64,000 bases of DNA from Streptomyces sp. WM4235 (GTDB lineage: Bacteria; Actinomycetota; Actinomycetes; Streptomycetales; Streptomycetaceae): positions 1 to 64,000 of the forward strand of contig NZ_LGDE01000170.1 of NCBI RefSeq assembly GCF_001279725.1, read 5' to 3'. Shown in pieces: positions 18,599 through 26,805 of this stretch (position 1 is its first letter; each line of letters begins with the position of its first letter). The notes beneath the pieces are model-generated. The model saw only the letters and a program-made list of their open reading frames with translations, searched no databases and had not been told where the DNA came from. The translations under genes and the position numbers were made by a program.

Positions 18599-19137
18599 AG
18601 GTTTCCTTCCACGTAAGCGGCTGCACGCCTTATGACGTCCGGCCGATCCTTGAACTGCCCCAAGGCTGCGTTGCAGCTGAAGCACAGCACGCCTCGGACC
18701 TTACCCGTCTGATGATCGTGATCCACATGCTCGGCCGGACCGGTTCGGCACAGCAGACACGAACCACCCTGCGCCTCGATCATCGCGTCACGCTCGGCCT
18801 CGGTAATGCCGTATTTGCGTTTGAAGTAGCTCGCCCGGTTGCGCTGCGTCCTGAATACGCGGCAGTAACTGGACCAACCGTCCGAGGTGGTCTTGTTCCG
18901 CTCCCATTCCGAGTGCGGTTTGACCTCCCGACACTGGGGGCACCGCTTGTGACCGGACGGTACGGTCACCTTCTCCCGCACCGTCCGCCCCTTCGCTTCC
19001 TGGCGCGCCTTGTAGTAGTCCGCAGAACACGAGCGACCGTAGGACTGCAATCCGTCGGCTATGGAACGGTTACTCGCATATTCCGACCGCGGCCTGTCCT
19101 GCTTGCACCTCGAGCACCGCTTGGTGATCCCTGCCAA
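18550..19137 (-). CDS. Endonuclease VII-like HNH protein inside the pup-prcBA operon
   Basis: A 195-aa protein whose C-terminal half matches the recombination endonuclease VII fold: CLLC (127-130), [13 protein letters not shown] (137-149) and CFSC (152-155) followed by N156, a zinc-organised beta-beta-alpha-metal nuclease site. The N-terminal half has two tandem Cys-containing repeats, CSRC (8-11) with C37 and CPQC (66-69) with C92, each reading like C-x2-C-x4-P-x-S-E and ending SYxRxC. The start is TTG at 19137; the next upstream codon is a stop and no in-frame ATG precedes CSRC. An AGGGGG lies 11 nt upstream. It begins 39 bp after pup and runs 49 bp into prcB. The cellular role is unknown. 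Confidence 0.82.
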   Translation of the reverse strand: MAGITKRCSRCKQDRPRSEYASNRSIADGLQSYGRSCSADYYKARQEAKGRTVREKVTVPSGHKRCPQCREVKPHSEWERNKTTSDGWSSYCRVFRTQRNRASYFKRKYGITEAERDAMIEAQGGSCLLCRTGPAEHVDHDHQTGKVRGVLCFSCNAALGQFKDRPDVIRRAAAYVEGNLWNPTLVAQGVYRQPS

Positions 19138-19176
19138 CTACCGCACGCCCCCCTGCGATTCGAAGGTCAAATGGCC

Positions 19177-19389
19177 TTACTGGCCACCCTTCTGAACGAA
19201 GGACCGCACGAAATCCTCGGCATTCTCCTCGAGTACATCGTCAATCTCGTCAAGTACCGAGTCGACGTCGTCGGAGAGTTTTTCCTGGCGCTCCTTGAGG
19301 TCGGTCGATTCCTCGACCGCCGCCTCCTCGACCTCCTCGGTCGAGCGCGTCGCCTTCTGCTGTCCGCCGCCGGTGTCCTTGGTCGCCAT
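19177..19389 (-). CDS. pup: Prokaryotic ubiquitin-like protein Pup
   Basis: A 70-aa protein modifier. It is intrinsically disordered and rich in Glu/Asp/Lys. The central DDVDSVLDEIDDVLEENAED forms the helix bound by the Mpa/ARC coiled coil. It ends in Gly-Gly-Gln, so Dop must deamidate the C-terminal Gln to Glu before PafA can ligate it. ATG at 19389 with GAGGT 5 nt upstream gives the standard MATKDTGGGQ start; the frame is open 33 nt further without support. It is the first gene of pup-endonuclease-prcB-prcA. Confidence 0.97.
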   Translation of the reverse strand: MATKDTGGGQQKATRSTEEVEEAAVEESTDLKERQEKLSDDVDSVLDEIDDVLEENAEDFVRSFVQKGGQ

Positions 19390-19425
19390 GTCTACCTCAC
19401 CCCGCTCGGTTCGCACGCTCATGTC

Positions 19426-19451
19426 GAGAGACCCCGGAATCGGGATCTCTC
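19426..19451 (-). promoter_or_regulatory. Hairpin/inverted repeat in the pup leader
   Basis: GAGAGATCCCG and CGGGGTCTCTC (minus strand) pair over 11 bp with one G-T wobble and a 4-nt ATTC loop, 37 bp before the pup ATG. Just upstream are two TAGGGTC copies 13 bp apart. It may be an mRNA hairpin or an operator; direct evidence is only the symmetry. Confidence 0.4.
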
Positions 19452-19543
19452 AAGATCAGACCCTACGCCGGACCCTACAAGGAGGCCCCGACATTCGTCC
19501 CGGTACTTTCACAACGTCCGGGTGACTTCATGATTCCCTCGGC

Positions 19544-19561
19544 GGGGCCTTTTCAGGCCCC
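19544..19561 (-). terminator. Hairpin after dop
   Basis: GGGGCCT-N4-AGGCCCC, a perfect 7-bp stem with a GAAA tetraloop on the transcript strand, 20 bp past the dop stop. It may separate dop from pup transcription. Confidence 0.5.
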
Positions 19562-19581
19562 TTCCCGGTACCGGAATGGCC

Positions 19582-21093
19582 TCAGCGGCCCGAGAGCACC
19601 CGCACCAGTTCCTCCGCCGTCCGACAGCGGTCCAGGAGCTCCTTCACATGGGCCCTGGTGCCCCGCAGGGGCTCCAGGGTGGGGACCCGCTGGAGCGAGT
19701 CGTGGCCCGGCAGGTCGAAGATCACCGAGTCCCACGAGGCCGCGGCCACGTCGTCGGCGTACTGCTCCAGACACCGGCCCCGGAAGTAGGCCCGGGTGTC
19801 CTCCGGAGGCTTGCCCTCGGCCCGTTCCACGGCCGTCTCGTCCACCAGTCGCTTCATCTTGCCGCGGGCCACCAGGCGGTTGTACAGGCCCTTCTCCGGG
19901 CGTACGTCCGCGTACTGGAGGTCCACCAGGTGCAGCCGGGCGGCGTCCCAGTCGAGGCTGTCCCGTCGGCGGTAGCCCTCCAGGATCTCCCGCTTCGCGA
20001 TCCAGTCCAGCTCGCCGGACAGGCTCATCGGGTCCGTCTCCAGCCGGCCCAGTACGTCCTCCCACCGAGCGAGGACATCCTTGGTCTGCTCGTCCGCGTC
20101 GGACCCGAAACGCTCGTCCACGTACTTCCTGGCCAGCTCGAAGTACTCCATCTGGAGTTGTACGGCGGTCAGTGTCCGCCCACTGCGCAGGGTGATCAGG
20201 TGGCCGAGGTCGGGGTCGTGGGAGACCTGGTGGAGGGTGCGCACCGGCTGGTCCACGGCCAGGTCCACGTTGATGAACCCGTCCTCGATCATCGACAGCA
20301 CCAGGGCGGTGGTGCCGAGCTTGAGGTAGGTGGAGATCTCCGACAGGTTCGCGTCGCCGATGATCACGTGGAGCCGGCGGTACTTCTCGGCGTCGGAGTG
20401 GGGTTCGTCGCGGGTGTTGATGATGGGCCGCTTGAGGGTGGTCTCCAGGCCGACCTCGACTTCGAAGTAGTCCGCGCGCTGGCTGATCTGGAAGCCGTGC
20501 TCGCGGCCGTCCTGACCGATGCCGACGCGTCCCGCGCCCGTGACGACCTGCCGGGAGACGAAGAAGGGGGTCAGGTGGCGCACGATGTCCGAGAAGGGGG
20601 TCTCCCGCTTCATCAGGTAGTTCTCGTGCGTGCCGTAGGAGGCGCCCTTGTTGTCGGTGTTGTTCTTGTAGAGGTGGATCGGTTGGGCTCCGGGGAGCTG
20701 TGCGGCCCGTTCGGCGGCCTCGGCCATGATCCGTTCGCCGGCCTTGTCCCAGAGGACGGCGTCGAGCGGATTGGTGATCTCGGGCGAGCTGTACTCGGGG
20801 TGCGCGTGGTCGACGTAGAGCCGGGCGCCGTTGGTGAGGATGACGTTGGCGAGGCCGATGTCCTCGTCGGTCAGCTGGCTGTTGTCGGCGGCCTCGCGGG
20901 CGAGGTCGAAGCCGCGGGCGTCCCGCAGCGGATTCTCCTCCTCGAAGTCCCAGCGGGCGCGGCGCGCCCGGTGCATCGCCGCCGCGTAGGCGTTGACGAT
21001 CTGGGACGAGGTGAGCATGGCATTGGCGTTCGGGTGCCCCGGGACGGAGATCCCGTACTCCGTCTCGATCCCCATTACTCGCCGTACGGTCAT
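19582..21093 (-). CDS. dop: Dop, deamidase/depupylase of Pup
   Basis: A 503-aa PafA paralogue that converts the C-terminal Gln of Pup to Glu and can remove Pup from substrates. MGIETEYG and [15 protein letters not shown] mark the active site. The Dop-specific loop is present ([25 protein letters not shown], about 45-70), which distinguishes it from Paf[19 protein letters not shown] and [10 protein letters not shown] are shared with PafA. The ATG at 21093 has AAGGAGGG 5 nt upstream. It lies between mpa and pup; hairpins on both sides suggest separate transcription or attenuation. Confidence 0.95.
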   Translation of the reverse strand: MTVRRVMGIETEYGISVPGHPNANAMLTSSQIVNAYAAAMHRARRARWDFEEENPLRDARGFDLAREAADNSQLTDEDIGLANVILTNGARLYVDHAHPEYSSPEITNPLDAVLWDKAGERIMAEAAERAAQLPGAQPIHLYKNNTDNKGASYGTHENYLMKRETPFSDIVRHLTPFFVSRQVVTGAGRVGIGQDGREHGFQISQRADYFEVEVGLETTLKRPIINTRDEPHSDAEKYRRLHVIIGDANLSEISTYLKLGTTALVLSMIEDGFINVDLAVDQPVRTLHQVSHDPDLGHLITLRSGRTLTAVQLQMEYFELARKYVDERFGSDADEQTKDVLARWEDVLGRLETDPMSLSGELDWIAKREILEGYRRRDSLDWDAARLHLVDLQYADVRPEKGLYNRLVARGKMKRLVDETAVERAEGKPPEDTRAYFRGRCLEQYADDVAAASWDSVIFDLPGHDSLQRVPTLEPLRGTRAHVKELLDRCRTAEELVRVLSGR

Positions 21094-21299
21094 GCGGCCC
21101 TCCTTGCCCGGCGGCGCTCCCGTTCGGGAGCGGCGCTCAAGTACCGCTGGTGCTCCGGTGCGTTTGGTGCGGTGCCCGTCCCCGCACTGCGCGACCGGCG
21201 GTACGGAAGAGCCTAGAACCACTGCGCGCTGCTGGGGAGATCATTTCAGTCATTGAATTTGCCTTGTCACCGGCTGAAAAGCAGTCGGCATAAAGCAGT

Positions 21300-21335
21300 C
21301 GGCTGCGGGTGCCCTTGGCCGGGCACCCGCAGCCG
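21300..21335 (-). terminator. Hairpin after mpa/arc
   Basis: A perfect 15-bp stem, CGGCTGCGGGTGCCC with its complement and a 6-nt loop, 10 bp beyond the ATPase stop. A strong terminator candidate. Two AAGCAGTCGG copies 13 bp apart sit just past it. Confidence 0.7.
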
Positions 21336-21345
21336 CCCCGCTTCG

Positions 21346-23112
21346 TCAGAGGTACTGACCGGTGTTTGCCACCGTGTCGATGGAGCGGCCCGTGTCCGCG
21401 CCTTGCTTTCCGGTGACGAGCGTGCGGATGAATACGATCCGCTCGCCCTTCTTTCCGGAGATGCGGGCCCAGTCGTCCGGGTTGGTGGTGTTCGGGAGGT
21501 CCTCGTTCTCCTTGAACTCGTCCACGCAGGCCTGGAGGAGGTGGGAGACGCGGAGGCCCTTCTGCTTGTGCTCGAGGAAGGCCTTGATGGCCATCTTCTT
21601 CGCACGGTCCACGATGTTCTGGATCATCGCGCCCGAGTTGAAGTCCTTGAAGTAGAGGACTTCCTTGTCGCCGTTGGCGTACGTGACCTCGAGGAAGCGG
21701 TTCTCCTCGGTTTCGGCGTACATCTGCTCGACGACGGTCTGGATCATGCTGTGGACGGTGCCGGCCCTGGAGTCCTGGTGTTCGGACAGGTCGTCCGTGT
21801 GCAGGGGCAGGGTGGCCTTGAGGTACTTCGCGAAGATGTCCTTCGCGGCCTCGGCGTCGGGACGCTCGATCTTGATCTTCACGTCGAGACGGCCGGGGCG
21901 CAGGATGGCCGGGTCGATCATGTCCTCGCGGTTGGAGGCGCCGATGACGATGACGTTCTCCAGGCCTTCCACGCCGTCGATCTCGGCGAGCAGCTGGGGG
22001 ACGATGGTGTTCTCCACGTCCGAGCTGACGCCGGATCCGCGGGTGCGGAAGAGGGATTCCATCTCGTCGAAGAAGACGATGACGGGGGTGCCCTCGCTGG
22101 CCTTTTCACGGGCACGCTGGAAGACGAGGCGGATGTGCCGCTCGGTCTCGCCGACGTACTTGTTGAGGAGTTCGGGGCCCTTGATGTTGAGGAAGTAGGA
22201 CTTCCCGGCGGGCTGGCCGGTGACCTCGGCGACCTTCTTGGCAAGGGAGTTGGCGACGGCTTTGGCGATGAGCGTCTTGCCGCAGCCGGGAGGGCCGTAG
22301 AGCAGGATGCCCTTGGGGGGCCGCAGTTCGTGTTCCTTGAAGAGGTCGGGGTGGAGGTACGGGAGCTCGACTGCGTCGCGGATCAGCTCGATCTGGTCGC
22401 CCAGGCCGCCGATCTTGTCGTAGTCGATGTCGGGGACCTCTTCGAGGACGAGTTCCTCGACCTCGCTCTTCGGCACCACTTCGTAGACGTAGCCGGAGCG
22501 GGGTTCGAGCAGGAGGGCGTCGCCGGGGCGGATGGTGATGTCCAGGAGCGGCTCGGCGAGCCTCACCACCCTTTCCTCGTCGGTGTGCCCGACCACCAGG
22601 GCGCGCTCGCCGTCCTCGAGGATCTCCTTGAGGGTGACGATGTCCCCGGCCCGTTCGAACTCCATGGCCTCGACCACGTTGAGCGCTTCGTTGAGCATGA
22701 CCTCCTGGCCGCGCCGGAGGTCTTCCGGTTCGACGCTGGGGCTCACGTTCACGCGAAGCTTTCGGCCTCCGGTGAAGATGTCGACGGTGCCGTCCTCGTT
22801 CGACTGAAGGAAGACACCGAATCCGGCCGGCGGCTGGGCGAGCCGGTCGACTTCTTCTTTGAGGGCCACGATCTGGTCGCGGGCCTCACGGAGGGTATTC
22901 GCCAGTCGTTCGTTCTGTGTGGATACGCCGGCCAGATTTGTCTGGAGCTCGACGATCCGCTCTTCGAGAATCCTCGCGTGCCGCGGAGAGTCGGCGAGCT
23001 TACGTCGCAGGACGGCGATTTCCTGCTCGAGATAGGCAACCTGGCCGGCGGGGTCATCAGACCCTCGCCCGGGCCGGATGCCGCGGTTGATGTCGTCGTC
23101 GTGGGCTGCCAC
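21346..23112 (-). CDS. arc: Proteasome-activating AAA+ ATPase Mpa/ARC
   Basis: A 588-aa ring ATPase that binds pupylated proteins, unfolds them and feeds them to PrcAB. It has an N-terminal coiled coil (about 25-92) that captures Pup, then OB domains (about 95-225) and an AAA domain with Walker A GPPGCGKT (273-280) and Walker B DE at 349-350. The C-terminus is GQYL, with the penultimate-Tyr motif used to dock into the alpha ring. GTG at 23112 follows GGAGGTGA at 6 nt. An alternative TTG 18 nt upstream overlaps that RBS and is rejected. A leader inverted repeat lies at 23178-23205. Confidence 0.96.
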   Translation of the reverse strand: MAAHDDDINRGIRPGRGSDDPAGQVAYLEQEIAVLRRKLADSPRHARILEERIVELQTNLAGVSTQNERLANTLREARDQIVALKEEVDRLAQPPAGFGVFLQSNEDGTVDIFTGGRKLRVNVSPSVEPEDLRRGQEVMLNEALNVVEAMEFERAGDIVTLKEILEDGERALVVGHTDEERVVRLAEPLLDITIRPGDALLLEPRSGYVYEVVPKSEVEELVLEEVPDIDYDKIGGLGDQIELIRDAVELPYLHPDLFKEHELRPPKGILLYGPPGCGKTLIAKAVANSLAKKVAEVTGQPAGKSYFLNIKGPELLNKYVGETERHIRLVFQRAREKASEGTPVIVFFDEMESLFRTRGSGVSSDVENTIVPQLLAEIDGVEGLENVIVIGASNREDMIDPAILRPGRLDVKIKIERPDAEAAKDIFAKYLKATLPLHTDDLSEHQDSRAGTVHSMIQTVVEQMYAETEENRFLEVTYANGDKEVLYFKDFNSGAMIQNIVDRAKKMAIKAFLEHKQKGLRVSHLLQACVDEFKENEDLPNTTNPDDWARISGKKGERIVFIRTLVTGKQGADTGRSIDTVANTGQYL

Positions 23113-23177
23113 GGTCCTCACCTCCTCCAAGGGGAGCTGGACGCTTCCTGACCCTACCTGGGCTGGTGGTGATTGAA

Positions 23178-23205
23178 ACCCCTAGATCACAAAGACGGTA
23201 GGGGT
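23178..23205. promoter_or_regulatory. ACCCCTA-N14-TAGGGGT inverted repeat between mpa and ferredoxin
   Basis: Perfect 7-bp arms separated by 14 nt in the 264-bp divergent intergenic region, 66 bp upstream of the ATPase start. Candidate operator or promoter element; no regulator is assigned. Confidence 0.35.
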
Positions 23206-23376
23206 GTGTCCGATCTTCACCCTTGCGTACTCCCTCACGCCTAGGAAATACCCACCCAGCGACATCGGAAAGCAGCCGGTTGTAAGGTCGAAGTGTTCAA
23301 CACCCGTCAGGGCTCGCGCGACTTGCTGCGAGTTGCGACCGGGATGGATCACTCAGTGCAGGGAACGGCAGGAGAT

Positions 23377-23697
23377 ATGACCGTGCAGCAGGAGGCTCCC
23401 GCGGGCGGCGCCGGTGAGACGGATGCGTCGCTTGAGGTCTGGATCGACCAGGACCTCTGCACCGGGGACGGCATCTGCGTGCAGTACGCCCCGGAGGTGT
23501 TCGAGCTGGACATCGATGGTCTGGCGTACGTGAAGAGCCCCGAGGACGAGCTCCTGCAGGACGTGGGGGCGACCACTCCGGTTCCTCTGACGCTGCTGCG
23601 GGACGTGGTCGACTCCGCGAAGGAATGTCCGGGTGACTGCATCCACGTAAGGCGCGTTTCGGACAGGGTCGAGGTCTACGGTCCCGACGCCGAGTGA
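23377..23697 (+). CDS. Single-cluster ferredoxin, divergent from mpa
   Basis: A 106-aa electron carrier. It has C-T-G-D-G-I-C (a C-x5-C pair) near residues 27-33, then PEVFELD, and CPGDCI near residue 88, the pattern of bacterial 3Fe-4S/4Fe-4S monocluster ferredoxins that serve cytochrome P450s and other oxidoreductases. ATG at 23377 is used because AGGAG directly precedes it, though spacing is short. An ATG 33 nt upstream is an alternative without an RBS. No P450 or reductase gene is adjacent. Conserved linkage to mpa suggests an unknown partner. Confidence 0.85.
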   Translation: MTVQQEAPAGGAGETDASLEVWIDQDLCTGDGICVQYAPEVFELDIDGLAYVKSPEDELLQDVGATTPVPLTLLRDVVDSAKECPGDCIHVRRVSDRVEVYGPDAE

Positions 23698-23701
23698 CGG
23701 T

Positions 23702-24316
23702 TCAAACACTTCTGGCGGTCGAGTCCGTCAGCTCCTGGCGGAATTTTCCGCCCACCCAGCGCCACTTGGAGAGCTGCTTCACATCGGGGTCGGAGCGCGG
23801 TACCTCGCGTGAGGAATAGCCGAGGAGCGTGGCGGTGACCTGCCCGTCGCTCACGGTGAGGTCGGTGGCGTTCTGTCGGCGCGCGGGGTCGAGCAGGGTG
23901 GCGACGACGCGGGGGGCGGAACCGGCGGCGGGGCCCCGGGTGAGCACGTAGATGGCGTGGGGCGGGGTTCCCGAGCCGGCGTCGCAGCGTACGGCTGCGA
24001 CGGTCTCGGGGCGTCCGTCCCCGTCGAGATCGCCCTCGGCGGTGGCCGTGACGGCCTGTGCGAGGCCCCGGCAGTCCAGTGGGTACGTGAGTGCGTGCGC
24101 GTCGGGGGCGGGCTCCCGGGGTGCGCTGCGGGTTCCGGGGTTCCCGGCGGCGGACGGCGCCGCGGGGGCTCCGTTGGCGGGGTCCGGTTGCAGGAGGCCC
24201 GCTCCGGCGATGACGGCGGCCATGGCCGAGGCCGTGGCGATCCAGTGGAGGGGCCTGGCGCGGTGGTGTGCCAGGAGTTCCAGCGTGGGGGCCGGCTCGG
24301 TGGGGCTGTGCAGCAC
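23702..24316 (-). CDS. Secreted or membrane-anchored hypothetical protein with Asp-rich calcium-like loop
   Basis: About 204 aa from the GTG at 24316 (AGGAG 9 nt upstream); an earlier in-frame GTG at 24367 is possible. One hydrophobic segment, WIATASAMAAVIAGAGLL, follows a short basic N-terminus, so it is probably an anchored extracytoplasmic protein. The segment GDLDGDGRPETVAAV near residue 100 looks like an FG-GAP/VCBS-type D-x-D-x-D-G calcium loop, and the rest is predicted beta-rich. It converges with the ferredoxin gene with almost no gap (4 bp). I do not recognise a function. Confidence 0.65.
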   Translation of the reverse strand: MLHSPTEPAPTLELLAHHRARPLHWIATASAMAAVIAGAGLLQPDPANGAPAAPSAAGNPGTRSAPREPAPDAHALTYPLDCRGLAQAVTATAEGDLDGDGRPETVAAVRCDAGSGTPPHAIYVLTRGPAAGSAPRVVATLLDPARRQNATDLTVSDGQVTATLLGYSSREVPRSDPDVKQLSKWRWVGGKFRQELTDSTARSV

Positions 24317-24426
24317 GCGGGGTGTCTCCTGTGCGAAGGGTGACGGGGAGCCAGCATCGTGCCACACCTCACACCGGGGTGGAACGGGTGGGTCCGGACG
24401 GGTCGCACGATGTCCGGTACAACGAA

Positions 24427-24480
24427 AAGGCGCCGTGGCGTAGTTCCCGAGTCGGTTCGGGAACTACGCCACGGCGCCTT
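24427..24480 (-). terminator. 24-bp perfect hairpin after trmI
   Basis: Arms 24427-24450 and 24457-24480 are perfect reverse complements over 24 bp with a 6-nt loop, starting 26 bp past the trmI stop. The flanking A/T residues give AAGG ... CCTT ends. Very stable; probably terminates trmI transcription before the hypothetical gene. Confidence 0.8.
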
Positions 24481-24506
24481 GCTGTTGGGTCGGCGGTGGG
24501 CCGGGG

Positions 24507-25421
24507 TCAGTCGCGGTCGGCGGCGCCGCCGCGTGACTGGCTGCCGGGGCCGTCGTAGTCCTCGCCGTAGGCGCCCTTGGAGGGGCGGCGGCGGCGCATG
24601 GGGGGTTCGACTCCGTCCGCGAGGCGGCGGGCGGTGACGAGGAAGCCGGTGTGGCCGATCATCCGGTGGTCCGGGCGGACGGCCAGGCCCTCGACGTGCC
24701 AGTTTCGGATCATCGATTCCCAGGGCTGCGGTTCGGCGTAGCAGCCGAATTCGCGGATGGACTCGACGGTGCGCGAGAGCTGGGTGGTGGTGGCGACGTA
24801 GCAGCACAGGATGCCGCCGGGGACGAGGGCCTTGGAGACGGCCTCCAGGCATTCCCAGGGGGCGAGCATGTCGAGGATCACGCGGTCGACGTCGGTGTCG
24901 GACAGGTTGTCCTGGAGGTCGCCCACGGTCAGCTGCCACGCGGGGTGCGGGCCGCCGAAGTAGCGCTCGACGTTGGCGGTCGCGATCTCGGCGAAGTCCG
25001 CGCGGCGCTCGTAGCTGTGGAGCATGCCCTGGTCGCCGATGGCGCGCAGCAGGAAGCTGCTCAGGGAGCCGGATCCGACGCCTGCCTCGACGACGCGGGC
25101 GCCGGGGAAGATGTCGGCGAAGGCCAGGATCTGGCCGGCGTCCTTGGGGTAGACCACGGCGGCACCGCGGGGCATGGACAGGACATAGTCGGGGAGCAGG
25201 GGACGCAGCGCGAGGTACGCGACGTTGCCCGTGGTACGGACAACACTGCCCTCGGGAGCACCGATCAGCTCGTCGTGCGGGAAGGAACCCTTGTGGGTGT
25301 GGAAATTCTTCCCGGCTTCGAGCGTGAACGTGTAGTGGCGGCCCTTGGGGTCGGTGAGCTGAACCTGGTCCCCGACCTCGAAGGGCCCGCGTCGGCGGGC
25401 GGCACCGGTCGGTTCGGACAT
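24507..25421 (-). CDS. trmI: tRNA (adenine-58-N1)-methyltransferase TrmI
   Basis: A 304-aa SAM-dependent enzyme making m1A58 in the tRNA T-loop. The SAM-binding motif VVEAGVGSGSLSSFLL is near residue 110. LDMLAPWECLEA (near 175) holds the Asp used in catalysis by the family. N-terminal beta-barrel elements include KGRHYTFTLEAG. The C-terminal about 30 residues (PPMRRRRPSKGAYGEDYDGPGSQ) are basic, then Gly/Asp-rich and probably disordered. Its location close to the proteasome cluster and next to a site-2 protease is typical of actinobacteria. It is 18 bp after the protease stop, so the two are probably cotranscribed. Confidence 0.92.
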   Translation of the reverse strand: MSEPTGAARRRGPFEVGDQVQLTDPKGRHYTFTLEAGKNFHTHKGSFPHDELIGAPEGSVVRTTGNVAYLALRPLLPDYVLSMPRGAAVVYPKDAGQILAFADIFPGARVVEAGVGSGSLSSFLLRAIGDQGMLHSYERRADFAEIATANVERYFGGPHPAWQLTVGDLQDNLSDTDVDRVILDMLAPWECLEAVSKALVPGGILCCYVATTTQLSRTVESIREFGCYAEPQPWESMIRNWHVEGLAVRPDHRMIGHTGFLVTARRLADGVEPPMRRRRPSKGAYGEDYDGPGSQSRGGAADRD

Positions 25422-25439
25422 GTGACCAGTGTATTGGCT

Positions 25440-26639
25440 CTAGGACTGGGGCCGCGCCATGGCCTTCACGAAGGCCTTCTCGACGTCGAGGGCGGAGAGT
25501 ACGCCGTAGATCGCGCCGCCGGTTTCGACGACGAGGTATTCGGTGGCGGGGGTGGTGCGGAGGTGGTCGAGGAGTTCTTCGCCGACGAGGTCCGCGGAAA
25601 CCTTCATGCCGTCGGTGAGGTCTTGGGCGAGGGTGCTGACGGCGACCCAGGGTCGGCGGTGTTCGGGGACGGAGGCGATGGCGCTCTCGCGGACGAGGGC
25701 GATGGGTTCGCCGTGGCCGTCGACGACGACGAGGGCGCGGGCGCCGGCTTCGTTGGCGCGGCGCAGGGCCTCGGAGAGGGGGGTGGCGTTCTCGACGGGG
25801 ATGGCGCGGCGGGTGAGGGTGCGGGCCCGGAGCGCGGGGAGGTGTTCGCGCAGTCGGGCCATGCGCAGGCTGTTGCCGGCGCCGGTCCAGATGATGGCGG
25901 CGAGGATCGCGGCGAGCAGGGCGTCCATGACGGTGTTCATGCCGCCGATTTCCTGGGGGCGGTTGCCGATGACGCCGGTGTGGGTGATCAGGGGCAGTCC
26001 GATGAGGACGGCGACGGCGAGGCCGCGGCCGACCCAGGCGGCGGCGACGGTGCCGGTCATGGGTTTGCCGGTGATGCCCCAGATGAGGGCGCGGAGCATG
26101 CGGCCGCCGTCGAGGGGGAGGCCGGGGAGGAGGTTGAAGGCGGCGACGAGGAGGTTGGAGATCATCAGGCCGCCGAGGAGGACGCCGGGGACGGTGGCGG
26201 GGTCGACGGCGTTCATGCCGAGGTAGAAGGCGCCGGCGAGGAGGAGGGAGAGGAGGGGGCCGACGAAGGCGAGGACGAATTCGCGGCCGGGGGTCTCGGA
26301 TTCCTTCTCGATCTCGGAGACTCCGCCGAAGAACTGGAGCTGGATGCGGCGCACGGGGAGTTTGAAGCGGAGTGCGGCGATGGTGTGCGCGAGTTCGTGG
26401 ACCAGGACGGAGGCGTAGAAGGCGACGGCGAAGAAGAGGGAGACGAGGTACCGGACGGGTCCGAGGTCGGGGAGTACTTGGTCCAGCTGGTCGCCGAAGA
26501 CCCAGGTGATGAGGGCGGCGACGAGGAACCAGCTGGGCGAGACGTAGACGGGTACGCCGAAGGGGCGGCCCATGAGGAGTCCGCCGCCCGGGTCGGAGCG
26601 CTTGGCTGCGCGCTCGCCGGTTTCGTCGGTGTCTGCCAC
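25440..26639 (-). CDS. Site-2 protease-type metalloprotease with CBS domains
   Basis: A 399-aa intramembrane zinc protease of the M50/S2P family. HELAH at 81-85 provides two zinc-binding His and the catalytic Glu. NLLPGLPLDGGRML (about 180) supplies the third ligand region. Around six hydrophobic helices are followed by two CBS domains (about 265-395), which usually bind adenosyl nucleotides and regulate activity. GTG at 26639 with AGGA 6 nt upstream is chosen over the longer open frame. Substrates of such Rip-like enzymes are often anti-sigma factors, but none is adjacent. Confidence 0.88.
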   Translation of the reverse strand: MADTDETGERAAKRSDPGGGLLMGRPFGVPVYVSPSWFLVAALITWVFGDQLDQVLPDLGPVRYLVSLFFAVAFYASVLVHELAHTIAALRFKLPVRRIQLQFFGGVSEIEKESETPGREFVLAFVGPLLSLLLAGAFYLGMNAVDPATVPGVLLGGLMISNLLVAAFNLLPGLPLDGGRMLRALIWGITGKPMTGTVAAAWVGRGLAVAVLIGLPLITHTGVIGNRPQEIGGMNTVMDALLAAILAAIIWTGAGNSLRMARLREHLPALRARTLTRRAIPVENATPLSEALRRANEAGARALVVVDGHGEPIALVRESAIASVPEHRRPWVAVSTLAQDLTDGMKVSADLVGEELLDHLRTTPATEYLVVETGGAIYGVLSALDVEKAFVKAMARPQS

Positions 26640-26805
26640 GGCTGTCCTTCGTTCGGTGCTGTCCGGCGTGGTGGGGGGCGCCGGCGGTTCGTGGGGGTTC
26701 GTCGCGGTGTGGTGGCGCGGTGTGATGCTCCGATCATGCAGTGCGAGGGGGCTCGGCGTCGATGGTATGCGTGTGCTGTCGGCGGCGGGTCGTAGGGTTT
26801 CACGC

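Noticed and set aside
24651..26795. 714-codon Gly/Glu/Asp-rich plus-strand frame
   Set aside because: Runs opposite trmI and the site-2 protease; composition is that expected from reversed GC-rich coding sequence.
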